Source: Rhodobacter sp.
GTDB taxonomy: Bacteria > Pseudomonadota > Alphaproteobacteria > Rhodobacterales > Rhodobacteraceae
Direction of reading: 5' to 3'
Assembly (NCBI GenBank): GCA_020637595.1
Contig: JACKKE010000003.1
Span: forward strand, 124,001-188,000
DNA length: 64,000 nt
The notes beneath the pieces are model-generated. The model worked only from the letters and a program-made list of their open reading frames with translations. It was not told the origin of the DNA and searched no databases. This document shows, in pieces, positions 43,756 to 52,649 of the stretch (positions within the stretch are counted from its first letter, which is position 1; each line of letters begins with the position of its first letter). Both the position numbers and the translations under genes were made by a program.

Positions 43756-43962
43756 TCAGCGGCTCCGGTTCTCGATACGGGCATGAAGGCGACGCACCAT
43801 GCGGCTGGCCGTCGTCTCGAAGGCAAAGGGTAGCACGGCGTGCACCGCCGCCGCCAGACCGGCCAGCAGCAGGGCGGCGGAAAACCCCGCAGCAAAGCGG
43901 GCATGTTCGAGATAGCTCTCGTCGACGCTGGCGGGATGATCGAGGAACAGGCGGGTCAGCAT
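43756..43962 (-). CDS. DUF6356-like small protein
   Basis: 68-aa protein starting LTRLFLDHPASVDESYLEHARFA (part), with a single hydrophobic helix (about 23-44) and a basic tail ending VRRLHARIENRSR. The DHPxSVxExYxEH start and the helix are typical of alphaproteobacterial DUF6356. GGAG is 6 nt before ATG. Its stop is immediately followed by the ATG of the amidotransferase gene. Probably a small inner-membrane protein; function unknown. Confidence 0.75.
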   Translation of the reverse strand: MLTRLFLDHPASVDESYLEHARFAAGFSAALLLAGLAAAVHAVLPFAFETTASRMVRRLHARIENRSR

Positions 43963-44068
43963 GGCGGTCTCCGTGGAATTGATGAGTCAGGGATACCGCA
44001 TCAGCCGCGGGAAGGGGTCGCAAAGATCAAAGGAATTGGCTATGATCGTGTGAAATACTCCCACAATA

Positions 44069-44536
44069 ATGGGATATCCGGTGACAATAGACGAAACAGA
44101 CCGTCGCATCCTGGCGCTGCTGCAGGTCGACGCCAGCCTGCCCCTGGACGAGATCGGCACGCGCGTGGCGCTGTCGCGCAATGCCGTCTGGCGGCGTATC
44201 CGCCTGATGGAGGAGGCCGGTCTGATTCGTGCCCGTGTGGCGCTGCTCGATGCCGACAGGCTGGGGCTGGGGCTGATGGTGTTTATGATGGTGCGCACCA
44301 ACGACCACCGGCCCGACTGGCTGGACCGCTTTGCCCGCGCGACCCGCGACATCCCCGAAATTCTGGGCGCCTATCGGATGACCGGCGATCTGGATTATCT
44401 GGTGCGCGCCCGGGTCGCGGATGTGCGCGACTATGACCGGCTGTATCAGCAGCTGACGCGGCGGGTGGATCTGGCCGATGTCTCGGCCAGTTTCGTGATG
44501 GAAGAGCTAAAGGAAACGACCGCCCTGCCCCTCTGA
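44069..44536 (+). CDS. Lrp/AsnC-family transcriptional regulator
   Basis: 155-aa regulator: helix-turn-helix (about 6-52, DETDRRILALLQVDASLPLDEIG and ALSRNAVWRRIRLMEEAGLI) and RAM domain (about 68-145, with ILGAYRMTGDLDYLVRARV in part). The start is uncertain: ATG at 44069 has no clear ribosome site and a GTG at 44081 (four codons later) has GGGAT just ahead. It is divergent from the DUF6356 gene and convergent with the polyamine transporter operon (12 nt between stops), so either could be its target. Confidence 0.9.
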   Translation: MGYPVTIDETDRRILALLQVDASLPLDEIGTRVALSRNAVWRRIRLMEEAGLIRARVALLDADRLGLGLMVFMMVRTNDHRPDWLDRFARATRDIPEILGAYRMTGDLDYLVRARVADVRDYDRLYQQLTRRVDLADVSASFVMEELKETTALPL

Positions 44537-44548
44537 CCGCCCGCTCGC

Positions 44549-45352
44549 CTAGCTGCGCTTCATCTGCCGGCGCAGCAGCAGGCCGGCGATGGTCACCGCC
44601 ACCGCGACGATGCCGATGATGATCGTGGCCAGCGCGTTCACGTCCGGGCTGACGCCGAGGCGGACCTTGGAGAAGATCACCATTGGCAGGGTCGAGGCCC
44701 CCGGCCCGGAAACAAAGCTGGCGACCACAAGGTCATCGAGCGACAGCGTGAAGGCCAGCAGCCAGCCCGAGACCAGCGCCGGCGCGATCACCGGCAGGGT
44801 GATGTCGAAGAACACCCGCACCGGCCCCGCGCCGAGGTCGCGCGCGGCCTCTTCCAGGCTTTCATCCATCTCGCGCAGGCGCGACTGGGCGATCACCGTG
44901 ACATAGGCTGCGCAAAAGGTGGAATGCGCGATCACCACGGTGGTCAGGCCACGACCGGCGGGCCAACCGAGGGTCAGTTCCATCGCCACGAACAGCAGCA
45001 GCAGCGACAGGCCGATGATCACCTCGGGCATAACCAGCGGCGCGGTCACCATACCGGTCAGCAAGAGCTTGCCCCGGAACCGCGTGAAGCGGGTCAGGAC
45101 AAAAGCTGACAGCGTGCCGATGATCGTCGCCATCGTGGCGCTCATCGTGGCGACCTTCAGGCTGACCCAGGCGGCGGCCAGCATCTGCCCGTCGTTCAGC
45201 AACTCGCCATACCAGCGGGTCGAGAACCCGCCCCAGACCGTCACCAGCCGGCTGTCGTTGAACGAGAACACCACCAGCGACACGATCGGCGCATAGAGGA
45301 ACACGAAGCCCAGCACGGCCGTGATCGGCAGGAACCATCCGCGACGCTTCAT
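44549..45352 (-). CDS. potI: Polyamine ABC transporter permease PotI-like
   Basis: 267-aa inner-membrane permease with six hydrophobic segments and the binding-protein-dependent EAA loop EEAARDLGAGPVRVFFDITLPVIAPAL (part, about 170-196). N-terminus MKRRGWFLPITAVLGFVFLYAP. It is the last gene of the operon and overlaps the first permease gene by 4 nt (ATGA). The frame is open far upstream, but the ATG in the overlap is the correct start. With PotF and PotG homologues in the same operon, a putrescine or spermidine importer is likely. Confidence 0.9.
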   Translation of the reverse strand: MKRRGWFLPITAVLGFVFLYAPIVSLVVFSFNDSRLVTVWGGFSTRWYGELLNDGQMLAAAWVSLKVATMSATMATIIGTLSAFVLTRFTRFRGKLLLTGMVTAPLVMPEVIIGLSLLLLFVAMELTLGWPAGRGLTTVVIAHSTFCAAYVTVIAQSRLREMDESLEEAARDLGAGPVRVFFDITLPVIAPALVSGWLLAFTLSLDDLVVASFVSGPGASTLPMVIFSKVRLGVSPDVNALATIIIGIVAVAVTIAGLLLRRQMKRS

Positions 45353-46410
45353 TCCGGCGCCTCCCGGTTCTGCACCGCCTGCAGCCACATGATCGGGATC
45401 ACCACCACGATCAGCATGACGATTGCCACCGACGAGGCCACCGGCCAGTCGCGCGACGAGAAGAACTCGTCCCACAGCACCCGGCCGATCATCAGCGTGT
45501 CCGGTCCGCCCAACAGCGCCGGGATGACGTATTCCCCGATCGCCGGGATGAACACCAGCATCGAGCCCGCGATGATGCCGGGCATCGACAAGGGCAGCGT
45601 CACCGTGAGGAAAGTCACCGTCGGCGTCGCCCCCAGATCGGCCGCAGCCTCGAGCAGGGCATCGTCCAGTTTCACCAGCGTCGCGTAGAGCGGCAGGATC
45701 ATAAACGGAAGGTAGGTATAGACGATGCCGATATAGACCGCGAAATCGGTCTGCATCATCACCAGCGGTTCGTCGATCACCCCGGCCCACATCAGGATGT
45801 TGTTGATCACCCCGTTCGACCGCAGGAACCCGATCCAGGCATAGACGCGCAGCAGGAACGAGGTCCAGAACGGCAGGATCACCAGCAGCAGCAGCACCGA
45901 GCGCCTCGGCTCGGGCGAGCGGGCGATGTAATAGGCAATCGGATAGCCGACCAGCAGCGCGAACACCGTCGAGACGATCGCGACCTTGATCGACGACAGA
46001 TAGGCATTCACATAGAGCGGATCGTCCAGCAGGAACCGATAGTTATCCAGACTGGCGATGATCTCCAGCTCGCCGTTCGGGCCCCGTTCCCACAGCGGCG
46101 AATAGGGCGGCCGGGCGATCACCACTTCGCTGAGCGAGATCCGCCCCAGCACCACGAAGGGGATCAGGAAGAACACCAGGAACCACAGCATCGGCACCGC
46201 GATCACCAGCCAGCGCCGCGACAGGCCAAAGCCGTCGCCCAGCTCGATGGCGGCGAACAGGATCGCCAGCCCCCCGGCGACCAGCGCCAGAGAGCCGGCG
46301 CTGTCAGCGGCAAGCGGCAGCACGCCAAGCCCGGCGGCGACGGCCAGCCCCCCCAGCAGGACCACTGCCGAGCGGCGCAGCCCGCGCCAGGGAACGGCGC
46401 CCGCGCTCAT
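45349..46410 (-). CDS. potH: Polyamine ABC transporter permease PotH-like
   Basis: 353-aa permease, longer than usual because of an N-terminal extension with two extra hydrophobic segments (about 10-30 and 38-58) before the six-helix core (first core helix about 66-90). EAA loop EAAADLGATPTVTFLTVTLPLSMPGI (part, about 255-280). It overlaps both neighbours by 4 nt. The SLDNYRFLLDDPLY block before the second core helix is typical of polyamine permeases of the PotB/PotH type. Confidence 0.9.
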   Translation of the reverse strand: MSAGAVPWRGLRRSAVVLLGGLAVAAGLGVLPLAADSAGSLALVAGGLAILFAAIELGDGFGLSRRWLVIAVPMLWFLVFFLIPFVVLGRISLSEVVIARPPYSPLWERGPNGELEIIASLDNYRFLLDDPLYVNAYLSSIKVAIVSTVFALLVGYPIAYYIARSPEPRRSVLLLLVILPFWTSFLLRVYAWIGFLRSNGVINNILMWAGVIDEPLVMMQTDFAVYIGIVYTYLPFMILPLYATLVKLDDALLEAAADLGATPTVTFLTVTLPLSMPGIIAGSMLVFIPAIGEYVIPALLGGPDTLMIGRVLWDEFFSSRDWPVASSVAIVMLIVVVIPIMWLQAVQNREAPE

Positions 46411-47540
46411 TTCGTCAGCACCCGGGCCGCGCCGGGCTGCCAGATGGCAAATACCCGTTCGTCCCAGCTGATCGGATCCTCGTCGCGCAGCCGGTTCGAT
46501 TGCGTCACGCTGATCACCCGGCCATTGTCCAGCCGCACCCGATAGGCGGTCAGATGCCCGCCATAGGCGAGATCCTCGACGACCCCTTCGACAACATTGG
46601 CACGGCCTTCGGGGCGGTGGCGTTCCAGGCTGATCCGCTCGGGCCGGACCGCCAGCCAGACGTTCTGGCCCTGCACCAGCGCCTCGACCGGCGGCACGAC
46701 GACCGGCCCCAGATCGCCGGTCTCGACCCGCATCAGGTCGGGTGCGGCGGGACCGGCCTTGCCCTCGAACAGGTTCACCGAGCCGATGAAATCGGCAACA
46801 TAGCGCGAATTCGGCGCCTCGTAGATCTCGCGCGGCTCGCCCACCTGGCGGATCACGCCTTCGTCCATCACCCCGATCCGGGTCGCCAGCGTCATCGCCT
46901 CGTCCTGGTCATGGGTCACGACGATGAAGGTCACGCCCAGCGTCTCCTGGATGCGGATCAGCTCGAACTGGGTCTCCTCGCGCAGCTTCTTGTCCAGCGC
47001 GCCCAGGGGTTCATCCAGCAGCAACAGCTTGGGCTGCTTGATCAGCGCGCGCGCCAGCGCCACCCGCTGCCGCTGCCCGCCGGACAGCTGGTGCGGCTTG
47101 CGCTTGGCGTATTGCTCCAGCTTCACCAGGCGCAGCATCTCGGCCACGCGCTGATAGGCCTCGGCCTTGGACTTGCCCTCGCGCAGCAGGCCATAGGCGA
47201 CATTCTTTTCCACCGTCATATGCGGGAACAGCGCATAGGACTGGAACATCATGTTGGTCGGACGCTTGTCGGCAGGCACTCCCGCCATGTCCTGCCCGTC
47301 GATCAGGATCTGGCCGGCGGTCGGAACTTCGAACCCGGCCAGCATCCGCAGCAGGGTCGACTTGCCGCAGCCCGAACCGCCGAGCAGGCAGAACAATTCC
47401 CCGCGGAAGATATCCAGCGAGACATCGTTCACTGCCGTCACATCGTCGAACCGCTTGGTGATATGCCGGATGGAGATGAACGGCTTTGCCGCCGGGTCGA
47501 GCCACGGACGGGTATTCGCCGCGATTGTCGGGCTGGTCAT
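46407..47540 (-). CDS. potG: Polyamine ABC transporter ATP-binding protein PotG/PotA-like
   Basis: 377-aa ATPase. Walker A GGSGCGKST at 54-62, Q-loop FQSYALFPH, signature LSGGQRQR at 152-159, Walker B LLLLDEP with D176-E177, switch His in VVTHDQDEA. C-terminal TOBE_2 domain (about 285-370). N-terminal KPFISIRHITKRFDDVTAVNDV is characteristic of the PotG group. GGAGG 5 nt before ATG. It is separated from potF by a 58-nt gap with a 10-bp hairpin and overlaps potH by 4 nt. Confidence 0.93.
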   Translation of the reverse strand: MTSPTIAANTRPWLDPAAKPFISIRHITKRFDDVTAVNDVSLDIFRGELFCLLGGSGCGKSTLLRMLAGFEVPTAGQILIDGQDMAGVPADKRPTNMMFQSYALFPHMTVEKNVAYGLLREGKSKAEAYQRVAEMLRLVKLEQYAKRKPHQLSGGQRQRVALARALIKQPKLLLLDEPLGALDKKLREETQFELIRIQETLGVTFIVVTHDQDEAMTLATRIGVMDEGVIRQVGEPREIYEAPNSRYVADFIGSVNLFEGKAGPAAPDLMRVETGDLGPVVVPPVEALVQGQNVWLAVRPERISLERHRPEGRANVVEGVVEDLAYGGHLTAYRVRLDNGRVISVTQSNRLRDEDPISWDERVFAIWQPGAARVLTK

Positions 47541-47562
47541 GCGGGCCTCCGACTGAAAGGAA

Positions 47563-47590
47563 CCCGCCCGCGACAGGATTCGCGGGCGGG
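47563..47590 (-). repeat. Hairpin between potF and potG
   Basis: CCCGCCCGCG and CGCGGGCGGG pair perfectly (10 bp) around an 8-nt loop, 8 nt past the potF stop. It lacks a strong T tract. Such a stem after the binding-protein gene commonly protects its mRNA and reduces read-through, giving more binding protein than permease. Confidence 0.8.
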
Positions 47591-47598
47591 CAGACCGA

Positions 47599-48690
47599 TT
47601 ACTGGCCGGTGCGGACGCGGGTCCACAGGCGGGTGATCAGGCGGTCGGTGCGCGCATCGGTGGTGACGGCGGTAAACAGCTTGTCCAGCACATCCTGCGT
47701 CGGGAAGATCGCCGGGTCCGAGGTGATCTCTTCGTTCACCAGCGGCCAGGACGCCCGGTTACCATTGGCATACCAGACATAGTCGGTGATTTCGGCGATC
47801 ACGTCAGGCTGCATCAGGAAATTGATGAAGGCATGCGCGTTCTCGGGGTTCGGCGCGTCCGACGGGATCGCCAGCATGTCGAACCACACCAGCGCGCCTT
47901 CCTGCGGGATCGCATACCAGACGTTGACGCCCTGCCCCGCCTCTTCGGCGCGGGCCGCCGCCTGGAACACGTCACCCGACCAGCCGACGGCCACGCAGGT
48001 TTCGCCGTTGGCCAGGTCCGAGATATACTGCGACGAGTGGAAATAGCGCACATACTGGCGCACCGACGACAGCAGGTTGGCCGCCGCCTCGAGCTGGTCG
48101 GCATCGCGCGTCTGCGGGTCGAGGCCCAGATAGGCCAGCGCGGCCGGAAGCATTTCGGTCGGGGCGTCGAGGAAGCTGATGCCGCAATCGGCGACCTTGG
48201 CGGCGATCTCGGGGTTGAAGATCAGATCCCAGCTGTTGACCTCGTAATCCTCGCCCAGACGCTCGGCGATCGCGTCGATGTTATAGCCGATGCCGGTGGT
48301 GCCCCACATGTAGATCACGGCGTGTTCGTTGCCGGCATCAAAGGTCGCCGCCTCGCCCATCAGGCCGGCGTCCATGTTCGACGCATTCGGCAGCAGGTCG
48401 TAGTTCAGCGGCTGATAGACCCCGGCCGCGATCTGGCGGGCCATGAAATCGGCGGTCGGCACGACCACGTCATAGCCCGAGGCGCCGGCCAGCATCCGGG
48501 CTTCCAGCGTTTCGTTCGAATCATAGACGTCGACGGTGACGTTGATCCCGGTTTCGGCGGTGAACCGCTCGATGGCGGCGTCGGTGATATAGTCCGACCA
48601 GATATAGAGGTGCAGATCGCCGTCGGCGAGGGCCGGCGCGGCAGGCAACGCCAGGCCGGCAAGCGCGGCGGCAAGGATCGAACGATTCAT
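47599..48690 (-). CDS. potF: Polyamine ABC transporter substrate-binding protein PotF-like
   Basis: 363-aa periplasmic binding protein. Signal peptide MNRSILAAALAGLALPAAPALADG (in part) with cleavage after ALA. The mature protein starts DLHLYIWSDYITDAAIERF, typical for PotD/PotF, and has VDVYDSNETLEARMLAG, YDVVVPTADFMARQI and WGTTGIGYN. GGGAG is 7 nt before the ATG at 48690 but only 1 nt before the ATG at 48696, so the downstream start is preferred. First gene of the operon; promoter in the 48.7-49.1 kb spacer. Confidence 0.93.
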   Translation of the reverse strand: MNRSILAAALAGLALPAAPALADGDLHLYIWSDYITDAAIERFTAETGINVTVDVYDSNETLEARMLAGASGYDVVVPTADFMARQIAAGVYQPLNYDLLPNASNMDAGLMGEAATFDAGNEHAVIYMWGTTGIGYNIDAIAERLGEDYEVNSWDLIFNPEIAAKVADCGISFLDAPTEMLPAALAYLGLDPQTRDADQLEAAANLLSSVRQYVRYFHSSQYISDLANGETCVAVGWSGDVFQAAARAEEAGQGVNVWYAIPQEGALVWFDMLAIPSDAPNPENAHAFINFLMQPDVIAEITDYVWYANGNRASWPLVNEEITSDPAIFPTQDVLDKLFTAVTTDARTDRLITRLWTRVRTGQ

Positions 48691-48696
48691 TCGCAT

Positions 48697-49145
48697 ACTC
48701 CCAGTTGGTGACCCGTCTCGGGGTCGATGGTGATCTCGGGGTCGGCCGATTCAGCGTGCGCGCCCCGGTTTTTTCTGCAGTCTAGCCGCCTTCGCCAAGC
48801 AGCGTCCAGACTTCCTGCGGGTCGTCCCGGCCCGGACCGTTTCAGGCCCGAGGCAAACGCCCCATGCCGTGCCGCAGCGCGGCAGTCGCGCTGGATTGCG
48901 ACACGGCTATCGCCCTAGCGACCGAGTTGTGCCCATCCCGCTGCCGGCCTCGGATCCTGCCGTTGCGGCGGGCGATTGGCGGCTGAAAACTCCCTGAGTT
49001 CAGGCCGGAAGCCCGGCGGTTCCCCGGCAGTCTTTCGGGAATTTGATCAAAAAACAAGAATGGAATCCCCGCTGCTGCCGCAGGAAACGGCACGGCAACC
49101 GCCAAACCGCCCGAAAACACGCCGCCATGCCCGAATCCCGGGCAA
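48697..49145. other. 449-nt spacer upstream of potF without visible gene
   Basis: Holds the potF promoter region and the 3' flank of the oxidoreductase gene. Reading frames here lack ribosome sites and recognisable products. A somewhat AT-richer patch at about 49035-49065 (GATCAAAAAACAAGAATGG) stands out. I see no terminator with a T tract and no operator that I can name. Confidence 0.4.
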
Positions 49146-50444
49146 TCAGCGCGCCTCGAGCATCTGCCGCCGCAGTCGGACGCCGGTGGCCGATTCGTCC
49201 AGCTCGACATCGGCCATGCGCAGCACCGCGCCCTGGGCCACATTGCGGCGCAGCCGCACCCGGTGCGCCAGTCCGATCGGCAACAACCCTTCGCGCGCCG
49301 AGGTTGCCGCCGGGCAGGCCCGCCCCCAGACAGTGAAACCGCCCTCGCCGTCCAGCATCTCGCCGGCGGTCAACGCCTTCTTGGCCACCGCCACCGCATC
49401 GCCGCGCCATTCCCGGGTGCTGCCTGTCGCCTCGCCGCGCAAGGCTGCCGACAGGACCGAAATCGACAGCTCCATGCCGATCAGGTGAAAGGGCTTATAC
49501 ATTGCGGCGTAGCGCCCGGAGGAATCGGTCGGCAGGCCATATTGCCGGAAACAGGCCGCGGCATAGTCGTTCTGCGCCTTGAGAATCACATAGACGCCCC
49601 AGCGCAGATCGCGGAACACCGGCCGGCCGTCGCGCTCGACAGAGCTGACCACCTCGACCATGCCGTCGCCGTCCAGCTGCCCGCCCACCGACCGCGGGCG
49701 CAGCACATGCGCCAGGTCGTCGACCCCACAGGGCGGAAACGCCAGCCCCGCCTCGGGCACATCCAGCCCGCAGGCATTGGCAATCGCCGCCATCTCGATC
49801 GCGGATTTGGTGCCGTCGAGGAAGCTGTTGAACATCTGCGGGTTCATGCCGGCATCCCGGGCCTGCTCGGGCGTCAGGCCATAGTGGTCCCAGACCCCGT
49901 CGGGGGTCACCTGGTGATAGGCCGGCAGGTATTTCGTCCCCTTCCCGGCCGCCGCCACCTGAAATCCCGCCGCCCGCGCCCAGTCGACCATCTCGCTGAC
50001 CAGCGCCGGCTGATCGCCATAGGCCATCGAATAGACCAGCCCTGCCGCACGGGCCTGCGCCGCCAGCACCGGACCGGCCAGAACATCGGCCTCGACATTG
50101 ACCATCACCACATGCTTGCCGGCATCGAGCGCCGCGCGGGCGTGGTTCAGCCCGGCCTCGGGCGCGCCGGTGGCCTCGATCACCACATCGACATCGGCGC
50201 GCACCACCTCCAGCCCGTCATCCCGATAGGTCGTCGCAGCGATGCGCTCGGCCGTCCAGCCGACGGTGCGGCAGGCGGTGCGGGCGCGTTCGGGGTCCAG
50301 ATCGGCGATATGCGTCACGCTGAGCCCGGCGATATGCGGCGCCTGGGCCAGGAACATCGAGCCGAACTTGCCGGCGCCGATCAGCGCGACACGGATCGGG
50401 CGGCCGGCGTCGGCGCGCGCGCGGGCAAGGGATGACAGGTTCAT
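49146..50444 (-). CDS. NAD(P)-dependent oxidoreductase with C-terminal SAF domain
   Basis: 432-aa protein: Rossmann fold at about 15-130 (RVALIGAGKFGSMFLAQAPHIAG in part, VVIEATGAPEAGLNHARAAL), a homoserine-dehydrogenase/Gfo-Idh-like middle domain and a SAF (antifreeze/CpaB-like) domain in the last 70 residues (LPIGLAHRVRLRRNVAQGAVLRM in part). The family is often annotated near sugar-acid or polyol genes and may oxidise or isomerise a branched hydroxyacid. AAAGGAC 6 nt before the ATG at 50444. It overlaps the MFS transporter gene by 4 nt, so transporter and enzyme likely share a substrate. Confidence 0.8.
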   Translation of the reverse strand: MNLSSLARARADAGRPIRVALIGAGKFGSMFLAQAPHIAGLSVTHIADLDPERARTACRTVGWTAERIAATTYRDDGLEVVRADVDVVIEATGAPEAGLNHARAALDAGKHVVMVNVEADVLAGPVLAAQARAAGLVYSMAYGDQPALVSEMVDWARAAGFQVAAAGKGTKYLPAYHQVTPDGVWDHYGLTPEQARDAGMNPQMFNSFLDGTKSAIEMAAIANACGLDVPEAGLAFPPCGVDDLAHVLRPRSVGGQLDGDGMVEVVSSVERDGRPVFRDLRWGVYVILKAQNDYAAACFRQYGLPTDSSGRYAAMYKPFHLIGMELSISVLSAALRGEATGSTREWRGDAVAVAKKALTAGEMLDGEGGFTVWGRACPAATSAREGLLPIGLAHRVRLRRNVAQGAVLRMADVELDESATGVRLRRQMLEAR

Positions 50445-51652
50445 GCAGGTGTCCTTTCCGTTGCTGGCCGCCACAAGAGCCACAGGGCCAGAAGGCTGAG
50501 CATCGCCGGAATCGCGAACACCGCGCCCGGCAGGTCCAGAATCGCCCGGTCCCCGACGAAACTGGCGAAGGTCCAGGTATAGACAAAGGGCGCGCCGATC
50601 ATGCCCACCGCGTGCAGCGAGGCCAAGGCGCCCTGCAATTCCCCCTGATGCGCCGCCGAGACACGGTCCGACATCTCGGCCCGCAGTGCCGGCATCACCA
50701 GCCCGGACAGCGTCGAGACCGGGATCAGCACCAGCGCCCAGCCGCCATCGGCGATCCAGACGAGGATCGAGAACGACACGACCGACGCGGTAAAGCCCAG
50801 CCCCATCGTCACGCCGCGCCCCAGCCGGGCCAGGGCGATGCGGATCAACCAGCCCTGCACCAGCGCAAATCCGACGCCGTAATAGGCCAGCGACAGCCCC
50901 ACCTGCCCGGGCGTCCAGCCAAAGCGGGCGATGGCGAAATAGGACCAGATCACCGGATAGACGGTAAAGGCGAATTCGTGGAGGCTGTAGACGGTCAGCA
51001 ACCGGCCCAGACCGGGCAGCCGCCCGACATGCCGGAACGAGCCGAACGGATTGGCACGGCGCCATTCAAAGGGCCGCCGATTGGCGGATGACAGCGACTC
51101 GTGCATCACCAGCGCGCCGAACAGCATGTTGGCACCGGCCACCAGCGCGGCCGCGGCAAAGGGCGCGCGCAGCCCGTATTCGGCCAGCATCCCGCCGATC
51201 GCCGGGCCCAGCACGAAGCCCGCGCCAAAGGCGGCGCCGACCAGTCCGAACCGCTGTGCCTTTTGCTGCGGGGTCGAGATATCGGCGATATAGGCCATCG
51301 AGGTGCCATAGGTCGACGAGGCGATACCGGTGACCAGCCGTGCAGCAAAGATCATCCAGACCGATCCGGCGAGCGCCAGCACCACATAGTCGCCCGACAG
51401 AACCCCCAGCGAGGCCAGCAGCACGGGCTTGCGCCCGAACCGGTCCGAGAGGTTGCCGATCACCGGGCCGAACAGGAACTGCATCACCGCGAACCCGCCG
51501 GTCAGCAGCCCGCCCCACAGCGCCGCCCGCGCCAGATCGCCGCCGGTCACGCTGCGCAGAAGGTCCGGCATCACCGGCATGATCAGGCCAAAGCCGATCG
51601 CGTCGAGCGCCAGCGTGATGAGGATGAACAGGATGGCGAGGCGATCGGTCAC
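50441..51652 (-). CDS. MFS transporter, tetracycline-resistance-like (TCR) subfamily
   Basis: 403-aa 12-helix major facilitator. N-terminus TDRLAILFILITLALDAIGFG, motif A GNLSDRFGRKPVLL (about 66-79) and GRLPGLGRLLTVY in the central loop match the TCR/TetA(41)-like group. Begins with GTG at 51652 without a strong ribosome site. Overlaps the oxidoreductase gene by 4 nt. Relationship to drug exporters does not make it a resistance gene; co-transcription with a dehydrogenase favours metabolite transport. Confidence 0.87.
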   Translation of the reverse strand: MTDRLAILFILITLALDAIGFGLIMPVMPDLLRSVTGGDLARAALWGGLLTGGFAVMQFLFGPVIGNLSDRFGRKPVLLASLGVLSGDYVVLALAGSVWMIFAARLVTGIASSTYGTSMAYIADISTPQQKAQRFGLVGAAFGAGFVLGPAIGGMLAEYGLRAPFAAAALVAGANMLFGALVMHESLSSANRRPFEWRRANPFGSFRHVGRLPGLGRLLTVYSLHEFAFTVYPVIWSYFAIARFGWTPGQVGLSLAYYGVGFALVQGWLIRIALARLGRGVTMGLGFTASVVSFSILVWIADGGWALVLIPVSTLSGLVMPALRAEMSDRVSAAHQGELQGALASLHAVGMIGAPFVYTWTFASFVGDRAILDLPGAVFAIPAMLSLLALWLLWRPATERTPA

Positions 51653-51725
51653 GACGGGAGCACTGTCACAAATTCGATATCGTTTGGCAAAAACAGGCGC
51701 AAAACCGGCGATACTGTTTCACTTT

Positions 51726-52526
51726 TTAAACGTCAGATGAAATATGGCCGATCTCCCGCAGAAACCCGCTCAGGTGCTCGGCATAGGTCACCGGCTGGTC
51801 GACGCAGGCCAGATGCCCCGCCCCGCGGATCAGTGCAAAACGGGATCCCGGCACCAGCGCGACGGTTTCACGCACGAGGTCGGGCGGGGTCGATCCGTCC
51901 TCGGTTCCGGCGATACCCAGAACCGGCAACCGCAGGCCGGAAACCGGCGTGTAGAAATCCGTCCCGCCGATTGCCGCGGCACAGCCCATGTAACCGGCCA
52001 GCGGCGTGCGCGTCAGCATGTGGCGCCAGCGCAGGGCGGCGGGGCTGGCGCGGAACGCCGGGGCGAACCAGCGTTCCAGCGTCGGTCCGGCCAGCGGCTC
52101 GATCCCGCCGGCCTTCAGCGTCGCCAACCGCTCCTGCCAGGACCCGGCAGTGCCGATCTTGGCGGCGGTGTTCGACAGCACCAGCCCGCGCAAAAGGTCC
52201 GGCCGCTTGACCGCCAGCCCCTGTGCGATCATCCCGCCAATCGACAGGCCGACCACCACCACCTGGCGCAGACCCAGATGCTCGATCAGCCGTTCAAGAT
52301 CGCGCACCAGCGTGCCCATCGCATAGGGTCCGGTCGGCGCATCCGACAGCCCATGCCCGCGCATGTCGGCCCGCAGGATCCGCAGCCCGGCCGGCAGGTG
52401 CTGGATCAGATCGTCCCACAGCCGCAGATCGGTGCCCAGTGCATGGGCGAACACCACCGGCGCGCCGGCCGGATCGCCATCCAATCGATAGTGCAGGCGG
52501 ATGTCGCCCAAATCGGCCATATACAT
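51726..52526 (-). CDS. pcaD: 3-oxoadipate enol-lactonase-like alpha/beta hydrolase
   Basis: 266-aa alpha/beta hydrolase. Nucleophile S95 in GLSIGGM, acid D210 in AGTEDGSTP and H238 in GAGHLACVD; oxyanion HALGTDLRLW near residue 28-37. PcaD hydrolyses 3-oxoadipate enol-lactone in the beta-ketoadipate pathway. Motifs such as SDAPTGPYAM and LSNTAAKIGT are shared with PcaD. No other pca gene is in the window, so pcaD stands alone here. AGGAGG 7 nt before the ATG at 52526. Divergent from the nitroreductase gene. Confidence 0.85.
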   Translation of the reverse strand: MYMADLGDIRLHYRLDGDPAGAPVVFAHALGTDLRLWDDLIQHLPAGLRILRADMRGHGLSDAPTGPYAMGTLVRDLERLIEHLGLRQVVVVGLSIGGMIAQGLAVKRPDLLRGLVLSNTAAKIGTAGSWQERLATLKAGGIEPLAGPTLERWFAPAFRASPAALRWRHMLTRTPLAGYMGCAAAIGGTDFYTPVSGLRLPVLGIAGTEDGSTPPDLVRETVALVPGSRFALIRGAGHLACVDQPVTYAEHLSGFLREIGHISSDV

Positions 52527-52649
52527 GTCGCGTCCTCCTCGGCCCGGCAGTGTCAGCGGTTTTCCCGGCGGCGGCAAGAGACGACCTGCGCCCGTGCCGC
52601 CCTTGAAACCCCCGGGGCAAGGTGCGATCTGAGAGGCCGGAGGTGCCCG

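Noticed and set aside
48842..49243. 133-codon minus-strand frame upstream of potF
   Set aside because: It overlaps the end of the oxidoreductase gene in another frame and has no start signal or plausible protein features.
50441..51652. Tetracycline-resistance gene
   Set aside because: Subfamily resemblance only; context with a dehydrogenase and chromosomal housekeeping genes does not support resistance.
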